Assembly: GCF_900078755.1 (NCBI RefSeq)
Contig: NZ_FKIH01000005.1
Source: Ichthyocystis sparus
Lineage (GTDB): Bacteria > Pseudomonadota > Gammaproteobacteria > Burkholderiales > 2013Ark19i
Strand: one strand, 5' to 3'
DNA length: 64,000 bases
The position numbers and the translations under genes are program-made. Positions 54,397-62,448 of the stretch are shown one piece after another. The notes beneath the pieces are model-generated. The model saw nothing but the letters and a program-made list of their open reading frames with translations, was not told where the DNA came from and searched no databases. Within the stretch, counting starts at the first letter, position 1. Each line of letters starts with the position of its first letter.

Positions 54397-54844
54397 CCAA
54401 AAGACATCTCATTACCAAAGCATCCTCATAATTACGCGGTCCAGCTGGGGTAATGTTATAGTAATACCTATAACGACACCCAACTACTTCAAATCCAGCC
54501 CACTTGTATAGGGAGAGCGCATTCAAATTGCTCATCCTAAGCTCAAGCATGACTTTGTAACAGCCACAAGACTTAGCCTGGGTCAGCAATGAAAGTAATA
54601 GCAGGATCCCAAAACCAGAACGCCTTGCTTTAGGAGATACCGCAATATTCAGGATATCCATAGCATCAACGCTTATGGAGGCAAGAGTGTATCCCAAAAT
54701 CTCTCCGTCCACATCAATCAACACACCCCAAATACCCGACTTCAGTAGGTCCTCGAATTGGCTTAGACTACATGGATGGGGATGACATAATTGATCTAGC
54801 TCAGCAAGACGCGGCAAATCCTCTCTACGAATGAACCGGAGCAC
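54380..54844 (-). CDS. rimI: Ribosomal-protein-alanine N-acetyltransferase (RimI-type GNAT)
   Basis: A GNAT acetyltransferase expected to acetylate the N-terminal alanine of ribosomal protein S18. It shows LRFIRREDLPRLAELD at the start, ILNIAVSPKARRSGFG as motif A for acetyl-CoA, LELRMSNLNALSLYKWAGFEVVG and the C-terminal YY..EDALVM segment. The GTG at 54844 follows GGAGG by six bases and gives 154 residues. It begins the five-gene overlapping operon rimI-birA-coaX-coaE-yacG. Confidence 0.9.
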   Translation of the reverse strand: MLRFIRREDLPRLAELDQLCHPHPCSLSQFEDLLKSGIWGVLIDVDGEILGYTLASISVDAMDILNIAVSPKARRSGFGILLLLSLLTQAKSCGCYKVMLELRMSNLNALSLYKWAGFEVVGCRYRYYYNITPAGPRNYEDALVMRCLLGEDFD

Positions 54845-55167
54845 AACAAGCCTCCACAAAGTTGTTTATTCTTGACACAGACGAGGACTATACCCCTACT
54901 AAGGGTGGTCTTCAATAAAAAAACAACAACAAAAGCACCCGTTATGTATGTTAGACATAACTAAAGCACATTTAGCACGTATGAATTGACAAAACTTCCC
55001 CCTACTATCACCCCCAAAGTATATCAGGTCGTAGCTGTTGTACATCAGGACTACAAGCAAGATCTGTCATCAAAAACCTAGGCATAGCAAAAACCCGCCA
55101 AGAGAAAAAACAAAAAGAGGGGGAAAATCCCCCCACTCTAGTAGTAAAAGCATGTCCCACAAAAATT
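54845..55167. other. Intergenic region between rimI and the pilin gene
   Basis: About 323 bases holding the pilin terminator (55103-55135) and presumably the rimI promoter. No gene seen. Confidence 0.5.
55103..55135 (-). terminator. Rho-independent terminator after the type IV pilin gene
   Basis: Read on the minus strand, a GGGGG/CCCCC stem with an ATTTT loop is followed by TCTTTTTGTTTTTT. It lies about 33 bases after the pilin stop codon and fits a strongly expressed single gene. Confidence 0.8.
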
Positions 55168-55617
55168 CTATGGAAACTCTGGAGCAGTTTCGGTGTGAGT
55201 ACAAGAAACAGGAAGTATCTCCACTGGCACATTTGAAACACAAGTCCAAGCAAACATACCACCAGCCGAAGTATCACCAACAAGTTCTATAATTCTGTCA
55301 ACAACTTTGGAACTAACACCGGTATTAGAGAACTTAGCCAAAATTACACAGGCAGTACCAGTACCAGCTTTCAATGAGTAGCCCGACAGAACCTTAGACG
55401 CACCCCAAGCCGTACTGTTCTCAACAGGACAAGCACCGGTAGTAGCAACTGCCTCAACTACACGCTGACGAAAAGAAGTCAGCTCAGCTAAAGCAGCTCC
55501 AAAATTGGCTTTAGCAGTGTAATTTTGATATGCCGGTAAAGCAATAGCTGCCAGAATACCGATGATAGCGACCACTATCAGTAACTCGACCAAAGTGAAA
55601 CCCTTATTTCTATTCAC
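55168..55617 (-). CDS. pilA: Type IV major pilin (PilA/PilE-like)
   Basis: A 149-residue prepilin. The short basic leader MNRNKG is cut before FTLVELLIVVAIIGILAA, with Glu5 of the mature chain present, and ALPAYQNY ends the N-terminal helix. The C-terminal disulfide loop is marked by WTCVSNVPVEILPVSC. The start is GTG with a G-rich ribosome binding site. It could build pili or serve as a DNA-uptake/adhesion pseudopilus; no pilus machinery lies in this window. A pilin-like paralogue is at 56.2 kb. Confidence 0.95.
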   Translation of the reverse strand: MNRNKGFTLVELLIVVAIIGILAAIALPAYQNYTAKANFGAALAELTSFRQRVVEAVATTGACPVENSTAWGASKVLSGYSLKAGTGTACVILAKFSNTGVSSKVVDRIIELVGDTSAGGMFAWTCVSNVPVEILPVSCTHTETAPEFP

Positions 55618-56179
55618 GACAGCCCCCCCCTTTCATTACGTAAAAAGACACACACATGCAGGCCACCAAAAACATAAGGCACACTTACAAGACACATGCC
55701 ATTAGGATATGCTATGTGTAAGCAGAGATTGTTGCAACGCTGATGTAATACCAACTAAATCACATTGCCCACACGTAGGCAAATAATCACCCACTGGTGC
55801 ACAATATGAAGAACAACAACAATTTCTACCAACAACGAAATCACACGTTAAAAAATAACAAGCCTAGCAATAACCTAACAAAGCAACACCCGCACCAACA
55901 TTAAGTAATATGCCCAAGTTGAACCACAAACCGATGTCCCCAGTAGCAAGCAACCCACTGAAAGAAGTCATCAAACCCGGCCAAATTGAGAATATCGTTT
56001 TGACAAAAAAACAGGCTAAGGTTTCATTAGCTTAAACAAAAAAATAAAAACTGCAAAAAGAACAAAAACACAGACGGTGTGGAGTCTACTAAAACATTGT
56101 AATGTTTGGTTATTACCACTACAGCAAAAGGGGGAAATAAAACCACCCCACCAAAACAACTCTTGTGTTTATACGGATA
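55618..56179. other. Intergenic region between the two pilin genes
   Basis: About 562 bases without a convincing gene. A sigma-54 site (TGGCAC-N5-TTGC type), common before pilA, was looked for on the minus strand and not found. Remnants of a third pilin were not seen. Confidence 0.5.
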
Positions 56180-56671
56180 CTATGGAAAAACTACAATCGG
56201 TACACGCACGCAATCAGATGTAGTATGACTGACCCGTCCAACTGTAGTGCTGCAAGTCCATGTCAACAAACCATCAGAAGTCTGTAGGCCGACTAGCTCT
56301 ACAAAACGACCACGCAACAACTTGTGTGCAGAGGACCCAAATTGTGCCCTAATTAGGCACCCATGAGAAAATCCTGTAGGAGCCTCAACAAGTGAGTATG
56401 AAGAAAACAGACGCGACCCTGGGAAGGAATGTCCTACTTCATTCGGGCAATTGCTACTACTGGAAACAACCTCATAGATCTTACGCTTTAAAAAGGACAA
56501 CTCCTCGACACCATCGCGAAAATCTTTTATAACAGCGTGCCTCTGATACACAGGAGAAAAAATAAACCAACAGCCAACAAATACCACAACAACCGCTACC
56601 GCCTCAAAGCTGGACATACCGATCACTGATTTTGAGCTCAATCGTATCACAGGAGCTGATTTTTCCAACAA
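56180..56671 (-). CDS. Divergent pilin-like paralogue
   Basis: A 163-residue protein clearly related to the neighbouring pilin over its C-terminal half: SLVEAPTGFSHGCLIRAQF, RFVELVG, LTWTCSTTVG and a closing Cys align with the matching parts of the major pilin. The N-terminus is altered: SVIG is followed by MSSFEAVAVVVVFVG, so the Gly cut site and Glu5 are kept but Phe1 is Met. This is acceptable for many minor pilins. The start is uncertain (TTG at 56671, or GTG at 56650 giving an 11-residue leader); neither has a good ribosome binding site, so expression may be low. Confidence 0.75.
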   Translation of the reverse strand: MLEKSAPVIRLSSKSVIGMSSFEAVAVVVVFVGCWFIFSPVYQRHAVIKDFRDGVEELSFLKRKIYEVVSSSSNCPNEVGHSFPGSRLFSSYSLVEAPTGFSHGCLIRAQFGSSAHKLLRGRFVELVGLQTSDGLLTWTCSTTVGRVSHTTSDCVRVPIVVFP

Positions 56672-56761
56672 AACTACACAGTGCGAATGCTAACATGCAG
56701 GAAGCACGCATCTACAAATAGCCTTTACATAGTAGCAGCATTAACTAGCATCAGTAACATT

Positions 56762-57877
56762 TTAATTCTCCATAGACACGCAAATACCTCCCCCCATACA
56801 GATAGCGCCATCATATATAACCAACGACTGGCCTGGAGCAACAGCACGCTGAGGAGAGGAAAACACAACACGCCCGGAAGCAGTACCAAAGCCATAGTAT
56901 TCACACAACTGATCAGATTGATGGTAACGAACTTGCGAAAGATAGCAATTACTTCCATCACTAGGGCACTCACCAATCCACGATAAATCTCCTAAATCAA
57001 CTATCCTACAATACAAAGATGGGTGGTGCTCTCCCAAACAAACAATCAGAGCGTTACGATTAACATCCTTAGAGACAACATACCAAGCCAGGTTAGCATC
57101 ATAGCCACGAACACCACCTATACCGAGTCCTCGGCGTTGCCCAATGGTGTGAAACATTAAACCCTGGTGCTGACCTAGGTATTTTCCATCTAGGGTATAG
57201 ATAGGACCCGGATGAGCCGGCAAAAAACTTGACAAAAACTCACGAAAAGGCCTCTCACCAACGGAGCAAATTCCAGTAGAATCGCGCTTATTGGCATTAG
57301 GAAGACCGATTTTGCGTGCCAGTTTACGTACAGTAACCTTATCTAAATTCCCAAGAGGAAAGATAACATGTTGCAACTGATATTGGTTTAAGCGATAGAG
57401 AAAATAGCTTTGATCCTTAGTAAGATCGGTCCCCTTAAGAAGACGGTAGATACCGTCTGGCCCTTTTTCAACACGGGCATAATGTCCGGTTGCTATGTAA
57501 TCAGCACCATTGGATAAAGCGTAATTCAAAAAAGAATCAAACTTTATGTACGCATTGCAAAACACATCTGGGTTTGGAGTGCGGCCATGCTTGTATTCGT
57601 ATAAGAAGTGGGTAAACACCCGTTCATAGTACTGCTTAGAAAAATCTACCACTTCCAGGGATATGGATAGGTGATCGCATACAGATATAGCATCATTAAG
57701 ATCATCATCTTGTGTGCAATAATTGCTTTTAGTATTAGTAGCTGATGGACAAAAATCCTCACGCCAATTTTTCATGAAAACAGCGCTAACATCATAATTC
57801 TTGTTTTGCAGCAACCAGGCAGACAGAGCAGAATCAACACCGCCAGAGAGACCAATAAAAACTCTTCCCTTTGACAT
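56762..57877 (-). CDS. mnmA: tRNA-specific 2-thiouridylase MnmA
   Basis: It makes the 2-thio group of mnm5s2U34 in tRNAs for Lys, Glu and Gln. The PP-loop SGGVDS lies at residues 11-16, the catalytic Cys107 in PNPDVFCN and the persulfide Cys204 in STGICSVGERPF; HTIGQRRGLGIGG and the C-terminal beta domain follow. The length of 371 is typical. It diverges from the zinc-finger gene at 58 kb. Confidence 0.97.
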   Translation of the reverse strand: MSKGRVFIGLSGGVDSALSAWLLQNKNYDVSAVFMKNWREDFCPSATNTKSNYCTQDDDLNDAISVCDHLSISLEVVDFSKQYYERVFTHFLYEYKHGRTPNPDVFCNAYIKFDSFLNYALSNGADYIATGHYARVEKGPDGIYRLLKGTDLTKDQSYFLYRLNQYQLQHVIFPLGNLDKVTVRKLARKIGLPNANKRDSTGICSVGERPFREFLSSFLPAHPGPIYTLDGKYLGQHQGLMFHTIGQRRGLGIGGVRGYDANLAWYVVSKDVNRNALIVCLGEHHPSLYCRIVDLGDLSWIGECPSDGSNCYLSQVRYHQSDQLCEYYGFGTASGRVVFSSPQRAVAPGQSLVIYDGAICMGGGICVSMEN

Positions 57878-57999
57878 ATAAAAGCGCCCCCAGAGATACG
57901 TAAACCATACAGCACAGTATAGTCAATTGTACCATTTTCCACTCTAGAAAATAAGATAAAAGCATGCTAGGATCCCAGAAATAGACACAAGGACCTGAT

Positions 58000-58194
58000 A
58001 TGTCTTCTAATCATGGCCAGACAACAGTGGTAACGATATCGCCTGCGGAGCTCCCACTTCACTGCCCTAGGACAAAGGAACTTTGGAATCTTCATCCAAG
58101 GGTGTATCTGGACATTAAAAAAACAGGTGAAATAATGTGCCCATACTGCGGTCAAAACTACGTGCTGAGCGAAACTACAGATAATAAGGATTAG
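58000..58194 (+). CDS. Zinc-finger domain protein (NDUFS6-like, zf-CHCC)
   Basis: A 64-residue protein with the family core LPLHCPR...LWNLHPRVYLDI...GEIMCPYCGQNYVL; Cys22, His32, Cys47 and Cys50 are the probable zinc ligands. Relatives are widespread in alpha- and betaproteobacteria and resemble the mitochondrial complex I accessory subunit NDUFS6, but their bacterial role is not established. AAGGACC precedes the ATG. It converges with trhO, overlapping by 20 bases. Confidence 0.9.
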   Translation: MSSNHGQTTVVTISPAELPLHCPRTKELWNLHPRVYLDIKKTGEIMCPYCGQNYVLSETTDNKD

Positions 58195-58924
58195 TGGGAG
58201 ATAAGCTACCGTCAAGAGTGATTCTTCCGTCGAACACAAAGCACGTCCCCTGGAAAAACCCCTGTCCAAATACCTCCAGATACCTAATAATCCCTCCATC
58301 CAACTGGTAAGCACTAATGCCTTCACTGTAAAACCAGTGGGATGCTTTTTCACAGCGAATACCGCCTGTACAAAAAGTAACTACGGTGCTATTTTCCTTT
58401 AGCAAGTGGCGAGACATTTTGCGGCTAAATTCGCCAAATGAATTTATTGAAACATTTACAGCACCAGAAAATGTTCCCATCTGATACTCAAAATCGTTGC
58501 GCACGTCTACTAAGCACAATGGAGTACCAGCATCATCACTACTCATACTCATCCATCTGTGAAAATCTTCTACGGACAAGTAAGGTAAAGGACGGTACGT
58601 AGCCTCACGACAACGATAAGATACAATCTCTGGTTTAATTTTCACTAAAAATCTACGAAAACCAATTCTAGTGGCGTAGCTCCTACGTATACTACATACC
58701 AAATTGGCTCTTTTAGACAAGGCACTATAGTATTCCTCTAACTCTGGAGATGGTCCGCAAAGTGAGAAATTAATTCCTTCGTTTGCTATGATTATGGTAC
58801 CTTTTATATCATATCCCATAGAGTCTGCAGTATCTAAGCACCAACTACGCAATTCCTCCAAGTTACCCATACGTGAAAATTGATATCCAGAAATGTACAA
58901 TATAGGCAAGACTCCGATACACAT
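58175..58924 (-). CDS. trhO: Rhodanese-related tRNA U34 hydroxylase TrhO
   Basis: It hydroxylates uridine 34 on the way to cmo5U/mo5U, with an oxygen-dependent mechanism. The 249-residue protein has the N-terminal acylphosphatase-like domain (KGTIIIANEGINFSLCG) and a rhodanese domain with LVDVRNDFEYQMG and the catalytic Cys185 in TFCTGGIRCEKA. The ATG at 58924 is chosen because AGGAGGT lies nine bases upstream; a start at 58972 would add a non-homologous leader. Confidence 0.95.
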   Translation of the reverse strand: MCIGVLPILYISGYQFSRMGNLEELRSWCLDTADSMGYDIKGTIIIANEGINFSLCGPSPELEEYYSALSKRANLVCSIRRSYATRIGFRRFLVKIKPEIVSYRCREATYRPLPYLSVEDFHRWMSMSSDDAGTPLCLVDVRNDFEYQMGTFSGAVNVSINSFGEFSRKMSRHLLKENSTVVTFCTGGIRCEKASHWFYSEGISAYQLDGGIIRYLEVFGQGFFQGTCFVFDGRITLDGSLSPTNPYYL

Positions 58925-59280
58925 AGATAAACGACCTCCTATCTTACTTTGATTACAGGATTGCACACACATGAAACTAAAGTAAAAGTAAAAATAGCTG
59001 TTCGGTACATCACGTGTATGTATGCCGAAACAATACTAATTATACAAACATAGTAACAATTGTAATGGCATAAACATGATACTAACGCTACTAGTAACTG
59101 TAAACATTCTACCAAACTAAAAAACCTATAACACGCTAAATCTCTTAAGATTTTCCTTAATAAGGATAGCGCAGCTCTAGGGTAACTGGCGTGTTATAAA
59201 ACACAGGGTAATTTGCTAATTTAAGGTTTGAAGTGAAGTTTTATAGTGAATTGTTTACATTGAATTTGTACAAATTTGGG

Positions 59281-59378
59281 AATTTACTTTGCTTGCGAAC
59301 TTAGTCCACTGGGTACTTAATCTATCTAAGCAATTAACCTACTGAGTACTTACTCCATTTGAGAACTTACTCCAATAG
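59281..59378 (+). repeat. Imperfect short tandem repeat
   Basis: A motif of about 16-17 bases close to GTACTTACTCCATTTGA recurs in diverged form (GAACTTAGTCCACTGG, GTACTTAATCTATCTAA, GTACTTACTCCATTTGA, GAACTTACTCCAATAG). It lies in the non-coding region before the accessory genes. Confidence 0.6.
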
Positions 59379-59428
59379 AAACCCAAGCGCAAATGGCATA
59401 ACATCATCGTCATCGAATCAATCACGGA

Positions 59429-59456
59429 GGCATGTATAGGTATCATTATACATGCC
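59429..59456 (+). promoter_or_regulatory. Perfect 10-base inverted repeat upstream of an effector-like gene
   Basis: GGCATGTATA and TATACATGCC are separated by the eight bases GGTATCAT. No T tract follows, so it is not a terminator. It lies about 94 bases before the probable ATG at 59550 and could be an operator or a 5' leader hairpin. Confidence 0.5.
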
Positions 59457-59549
59457 AGGTTACTCTAAACCTTATACCGTGGAAGTGCAGCTCAACTACC
59501 TTCAAGAGTGGGATGCGCGCTCCTCACGATATTTAATCGGACAGATAAA

Positions 59550-62129
59550 ATGGCATCGAACATAGGGTATTCTCTAGCCTGTGGTTCTGGTGAAGAGGAT
59601 GTTTTTTCGCTCGTTACTAAAGAATCTGGGGATATAAAAAAAGAACATCATTCCAAAGATTTTTCAGATCTTTGTCAAGGGTTACCGAGTGCATACTCAG
59701 GGGAAACACTTGCTAGAGAACTTGGACTCATAGGTAAAATGTGGTCTGAATTAACGTCAGGCACGGAAGAAGTAGACGAGGAATTCTTATCGTCTCTTGA
59801 CAGATTTAGCAAATACCTTGAGGAGGAATTGCAAGAGGGTACTAGTAGCACACAGGAAGGATCAGTAAAAGAATTACTAATTTTATGTTGGTCAGAACAA
59901 GAGTCTCCTAGGGCTGATGCTTGTGCAGCAGGGGGCTTAATGGCTAGTGTTTTATCAGTATTAAGTAAAGTAGAACGAGCTTGCTCTAAATCAGAACAAA
60001 GAAGAAAAGCCGTTGGTGGTGTTGTGTCGGCTTTATTGAGATTACTACATCACAATTCATCGTCTAATCTTAGCAAAGAACAGCTAGAGTCTGTACTGAC
60101 TGTTATGCTAGATGGAGATTTTTACAAATCTGAATTCATCGCTCAATCCCAACCAGAAGGATGTAATCTACTGAAAGATGTAGTTACCAACTGTGCGGAT
60201 AGATACAAATTGATGTGTGCAGAAGAAGAAGCTTTAGTAGGATTTACCTTATCCTCGTACGCAGCAGAGTCTGTTGGTAATCCTCACTTTTGCAATCAGC
60301 TTGATAAAAAACTATCTAGTATGCCTACAAACACTGACCTTATTTACAAGTGTGACGAAATTACTACTTCTTGCAAATATGAAGTCACAGTGAAACTGAT
60401 TTCTTATTCATCTATTCCAAGTAGTGTTCGTGGTTTTTCATTAAAGGTCATGGAAGAACAAAAACAAAACACAGGTAATCTATCTGAGCTTGAATCAAAA
60501 CTAGCTGAAGTAGCATTATCGGAAGATGCCTTAGGAAAAATGATTGGAGAAAAAATAAAAGCTGCTGAAGAAAGAGTTGGTGATTATGAAGAAGCCTTTA
60601 TTTTATCAATGATGTCATCTATGGAAGCTAATTCATGTGTTATTGATAAAGAAACGGGAAGAGCTGTACCTAAGCATATAAGAATCACTGCAAAATCTGT
60701 GGAAAAAGCTAGAAGGATATATACATTTATTAGTGAACACAGTTCACAAAAAGAACAACATATGGAAATGGCATTACTTATGTTTTCTGGCATGAATTGG
60801 GTTACTGAAGATGCATCATTAAGCACGCTTATTGCAGCAGAAGAAGTACTAAAACTATTTGGACACAAGCAAGTTTCAGAATTACATGCAGCTTCTAAGG
60901 AAAAAGCAGAAGAAGTAACAAGAGATATAGCAGAAATGTACAAAGATTTACTTGAAAGTGCTGCAGCGCTTCCAGCAGGGAACGAACAGATTTTATTAGT
61001 GAAACTTAAAAAAATATCCCTAACAGCACATAGTGTGATTTCTCATCTTCCTAAAGGCCTGCTATCAGAAAGGGAAGCTGTCAGAATGGCGGTCGAGTCA
61101 TTATCTAAAGAAAATGCAAATGCATTAGCAGCTGCCAAACGTGTTCTTTCTGGATGGTGGATGCTTGAGGCAAGAAAAGTAATTGAAAAAATATCTGAGA
61201 AAACTGCCTCCTCAATGCCTAGAGAGCTAGGTATATCATTGAGTAAATTGGATGGAGCTCTAGGAATTTCCAGATTTGGTATGGCATTGCGGGGAAGAGG
61301 TTCGCCTCCTAGAAAAGAACGAAAACAACATGATGTAGAAGGAGGGGTACTAGAAGTACTTGGTTTTTGCTACAGTCAAAAATATGATTACTATTATCAA
61401 AATAGATCTGAGCTTCCAACTTCTTATGCTCTACACACTATGGGCAACTACTTGCCAACAACAAGTTCTGACCATGGAACTAAAGTCACCGTAGATGGAA
61501 AAGATTATGCCGTTCAAAATTCTCTTATACAAGATCTTAGACGGTCGTTATACACGGTTTGTGGAGTAGAAATATCTGCAAATGATATAGATGGTGGTAC
61601 AGAGGGTAAAAATGAAGCAGAAGTAACAGAGGAAATGTCTAGGTTTTTTGTTAAAGAAGTAGCAAAATTAGGACTTACACCAGAAGCTTTTGAAGTATTA
61701 TGCGCCATAATGAACCAAAGCTCTGCTGCTGTTATGTTGAATACAGGGTGGATTGTAAGCCATTTACTTTTCCCAGTACAAGCGGGAATTGGAATAAATG
61801 AGGAGTTTAGTGGTACTACCAAACATGAATTACGCGTGCTACCATCAGGACAGGTAGTTATGACATGCAGCATTTCCGGAGTTGCTCGCGCACTATATGT
61901 ACAGGAAAAAGAACGTTATGTGGATGTTAAAAAAGATGTCAGTGCTCATAGACAAAACTCCAATTTTGTCTTCACAGATCCAGAACTGCTTGCAGGAATA
62001 GACATATCGTCCAGTATGGAGGTCTTAATAAACACTGATGGAACAATACGAATTATTAAATTAAAATATGAACTGCCAAATCTAACCCCAGAAAGAGTAG
62101 AAAGTATTTGTAGTTCCCAGGGATTTTAA
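59550..62129 (+). CDS. Large hypothetical protein, candidate effector
   Basis: An 859-residue protein with no recognised domain, signal peptide or membrane span. The first 600 residues look almost wholly alpha-helical and rich in Glu, Lys, Ser and Ala (EAEERVGDYEEAF, ASKEKAEEVTRDIAEM), suggesting helical bundles or coiled coils. The last 250 contain Gly/Tyr-rich and beta-like stretches (KYDYYYQNRSELPTSY, HELRVLPSGQVVMTC). The N-terminus MASNIGYSLACGSGEEDV is Ser/Gly-rich. The ATG at 59550 follows CGGACAG; an in-frame GTG at 59508 is an alternative. A strong terminator follows. Size, lack of homology by eye and the next gene suggest a secreted effector. Confidence 0.68.
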   Translation: MASNIGYSLACGSGEEDVFSLVTKESGDIKKEHHSKDFSDLCQGLPSAYSGETLARELGLIGKMWSELTSGTEEVDEEFLSSLDRFSKYLEEELQEGTSSTQEGSVKELLILCWSEQESPRADACAAGGLMASVLSVLSKVERACSKSEQRRKAVGGVVSALLRLLHHNSSSNLSKEQLESVLTVMLDGDFYKSEFIAQSQPEGCNLLKDVVTNCADRYKLMCAEEEALVGFTLSSYAAESVGNPHFCNQLDKKLSSMPTNTDLIYKCDEITTSCKYEVTVKLISYSSIPSSVRGFSLKVMEEQKQNTGNLSELESKLAEVALSEDALGKMIGEKIKAAEERVGDYEEAFILSMMSSMEANSCVIDKETGRAVPKHIRITAKSVEKARRIYTFISEHSSQKEQHMEMALLMFSGMNWVTEDASLSTLIAAEEVLKLFGHKQVSELHAASKEKAEEVTRDIAEMYKDLLESAAALPAGNEQILLVKLKKISLTAHSVISHLPKGLLSEREAVRMAVESLSKENANALAAAKRVLSGWWMLEARKVIEKISEKTASSMPRELGISLSKLDGALGISRFGMALRGRGSPPRKERKQHDVEGGVLEVLGFCYSQKYDYYYQNRSELPTSYALHTMGNYLPTTSSDHGTKVTVDGKDYAVQNSLIQDLRRSLYTVCGVEISANDIDGGTEGKNEAEVTEEMSRFFVKEVAKLGLTPEAFEVLCAIMNQSSAAVMLNTGWIVSHLLFPVQAGIGINEEFSGTTKHELRVLPSGQVVMTCSISGVARALYVQEKERYVDVKKDVSAHRQNSNFVFTDPELLAGIDISSSMEVLINTDGTIRIIKLKYELPNLTPERVESICSSQGF

Positions 62130-62448
62130 AATCTATTTACTTGTCTACAGTCACTAAATATAACTATCAGGCTCAATGTAGCCTGATTTTTTTTGCCTAC
62201 GTAAAGCAAAAAATTAATCAATTTAGCAAATATGCTCATAAAAAAAACCTATAAAAAGAACTATAAGTCATACATGCAGTCAATTCACAGTGTCTCAGTA
62301 TCTATATCTAGGAAAAACTTTAAAGGTTTTTTCCCTAGTGATTACGTTTGCATAATATGTGAGGTTCCTGTCCTGTGTAGAGTAATCAGGATGTACCGGG
62401 GGAAGAGTTCACGGTTAACACAGTTACACTTAATAAGGAAGAGCAACT
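62130..62448. other. Intergenic region between the two effector-like genes
   Basis: About 319 bases with the terminator above and, downstream of it, the likely promoter of the next gene. An open frame at 62232-62456 is Lys/Ser-rich, lacks a ribosome binding site and runs into the next gene; it is not called. Confidence 0.5.
62166..62194 (+). terminator. Rho-independent terminator after the 859-residue gene
   Basis: An eight-base stem ATCAGGCT/AGCCTGAT with a CAATGT loop leads into eight T residues, starting 36 bases after the stop codon. Confidence 0.93.

Larger units (their letters stand above)
58925..59549. other. Intergenic region opening the accessory stretch
   Basis: About 625 bases between trhO and the first effector-like gene. 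It contains an imperfect tandem repeat (59281-59378) and a perfect inverted repeat (59429-59456), both listed separately. No gene recognised. Confidence 0.5.

Noticed and set aside
55618..56179. Sigma-54 promoter for the pilin gene
   Set aside because: No TGGCAC-N5-TTGC match on the minus strand.
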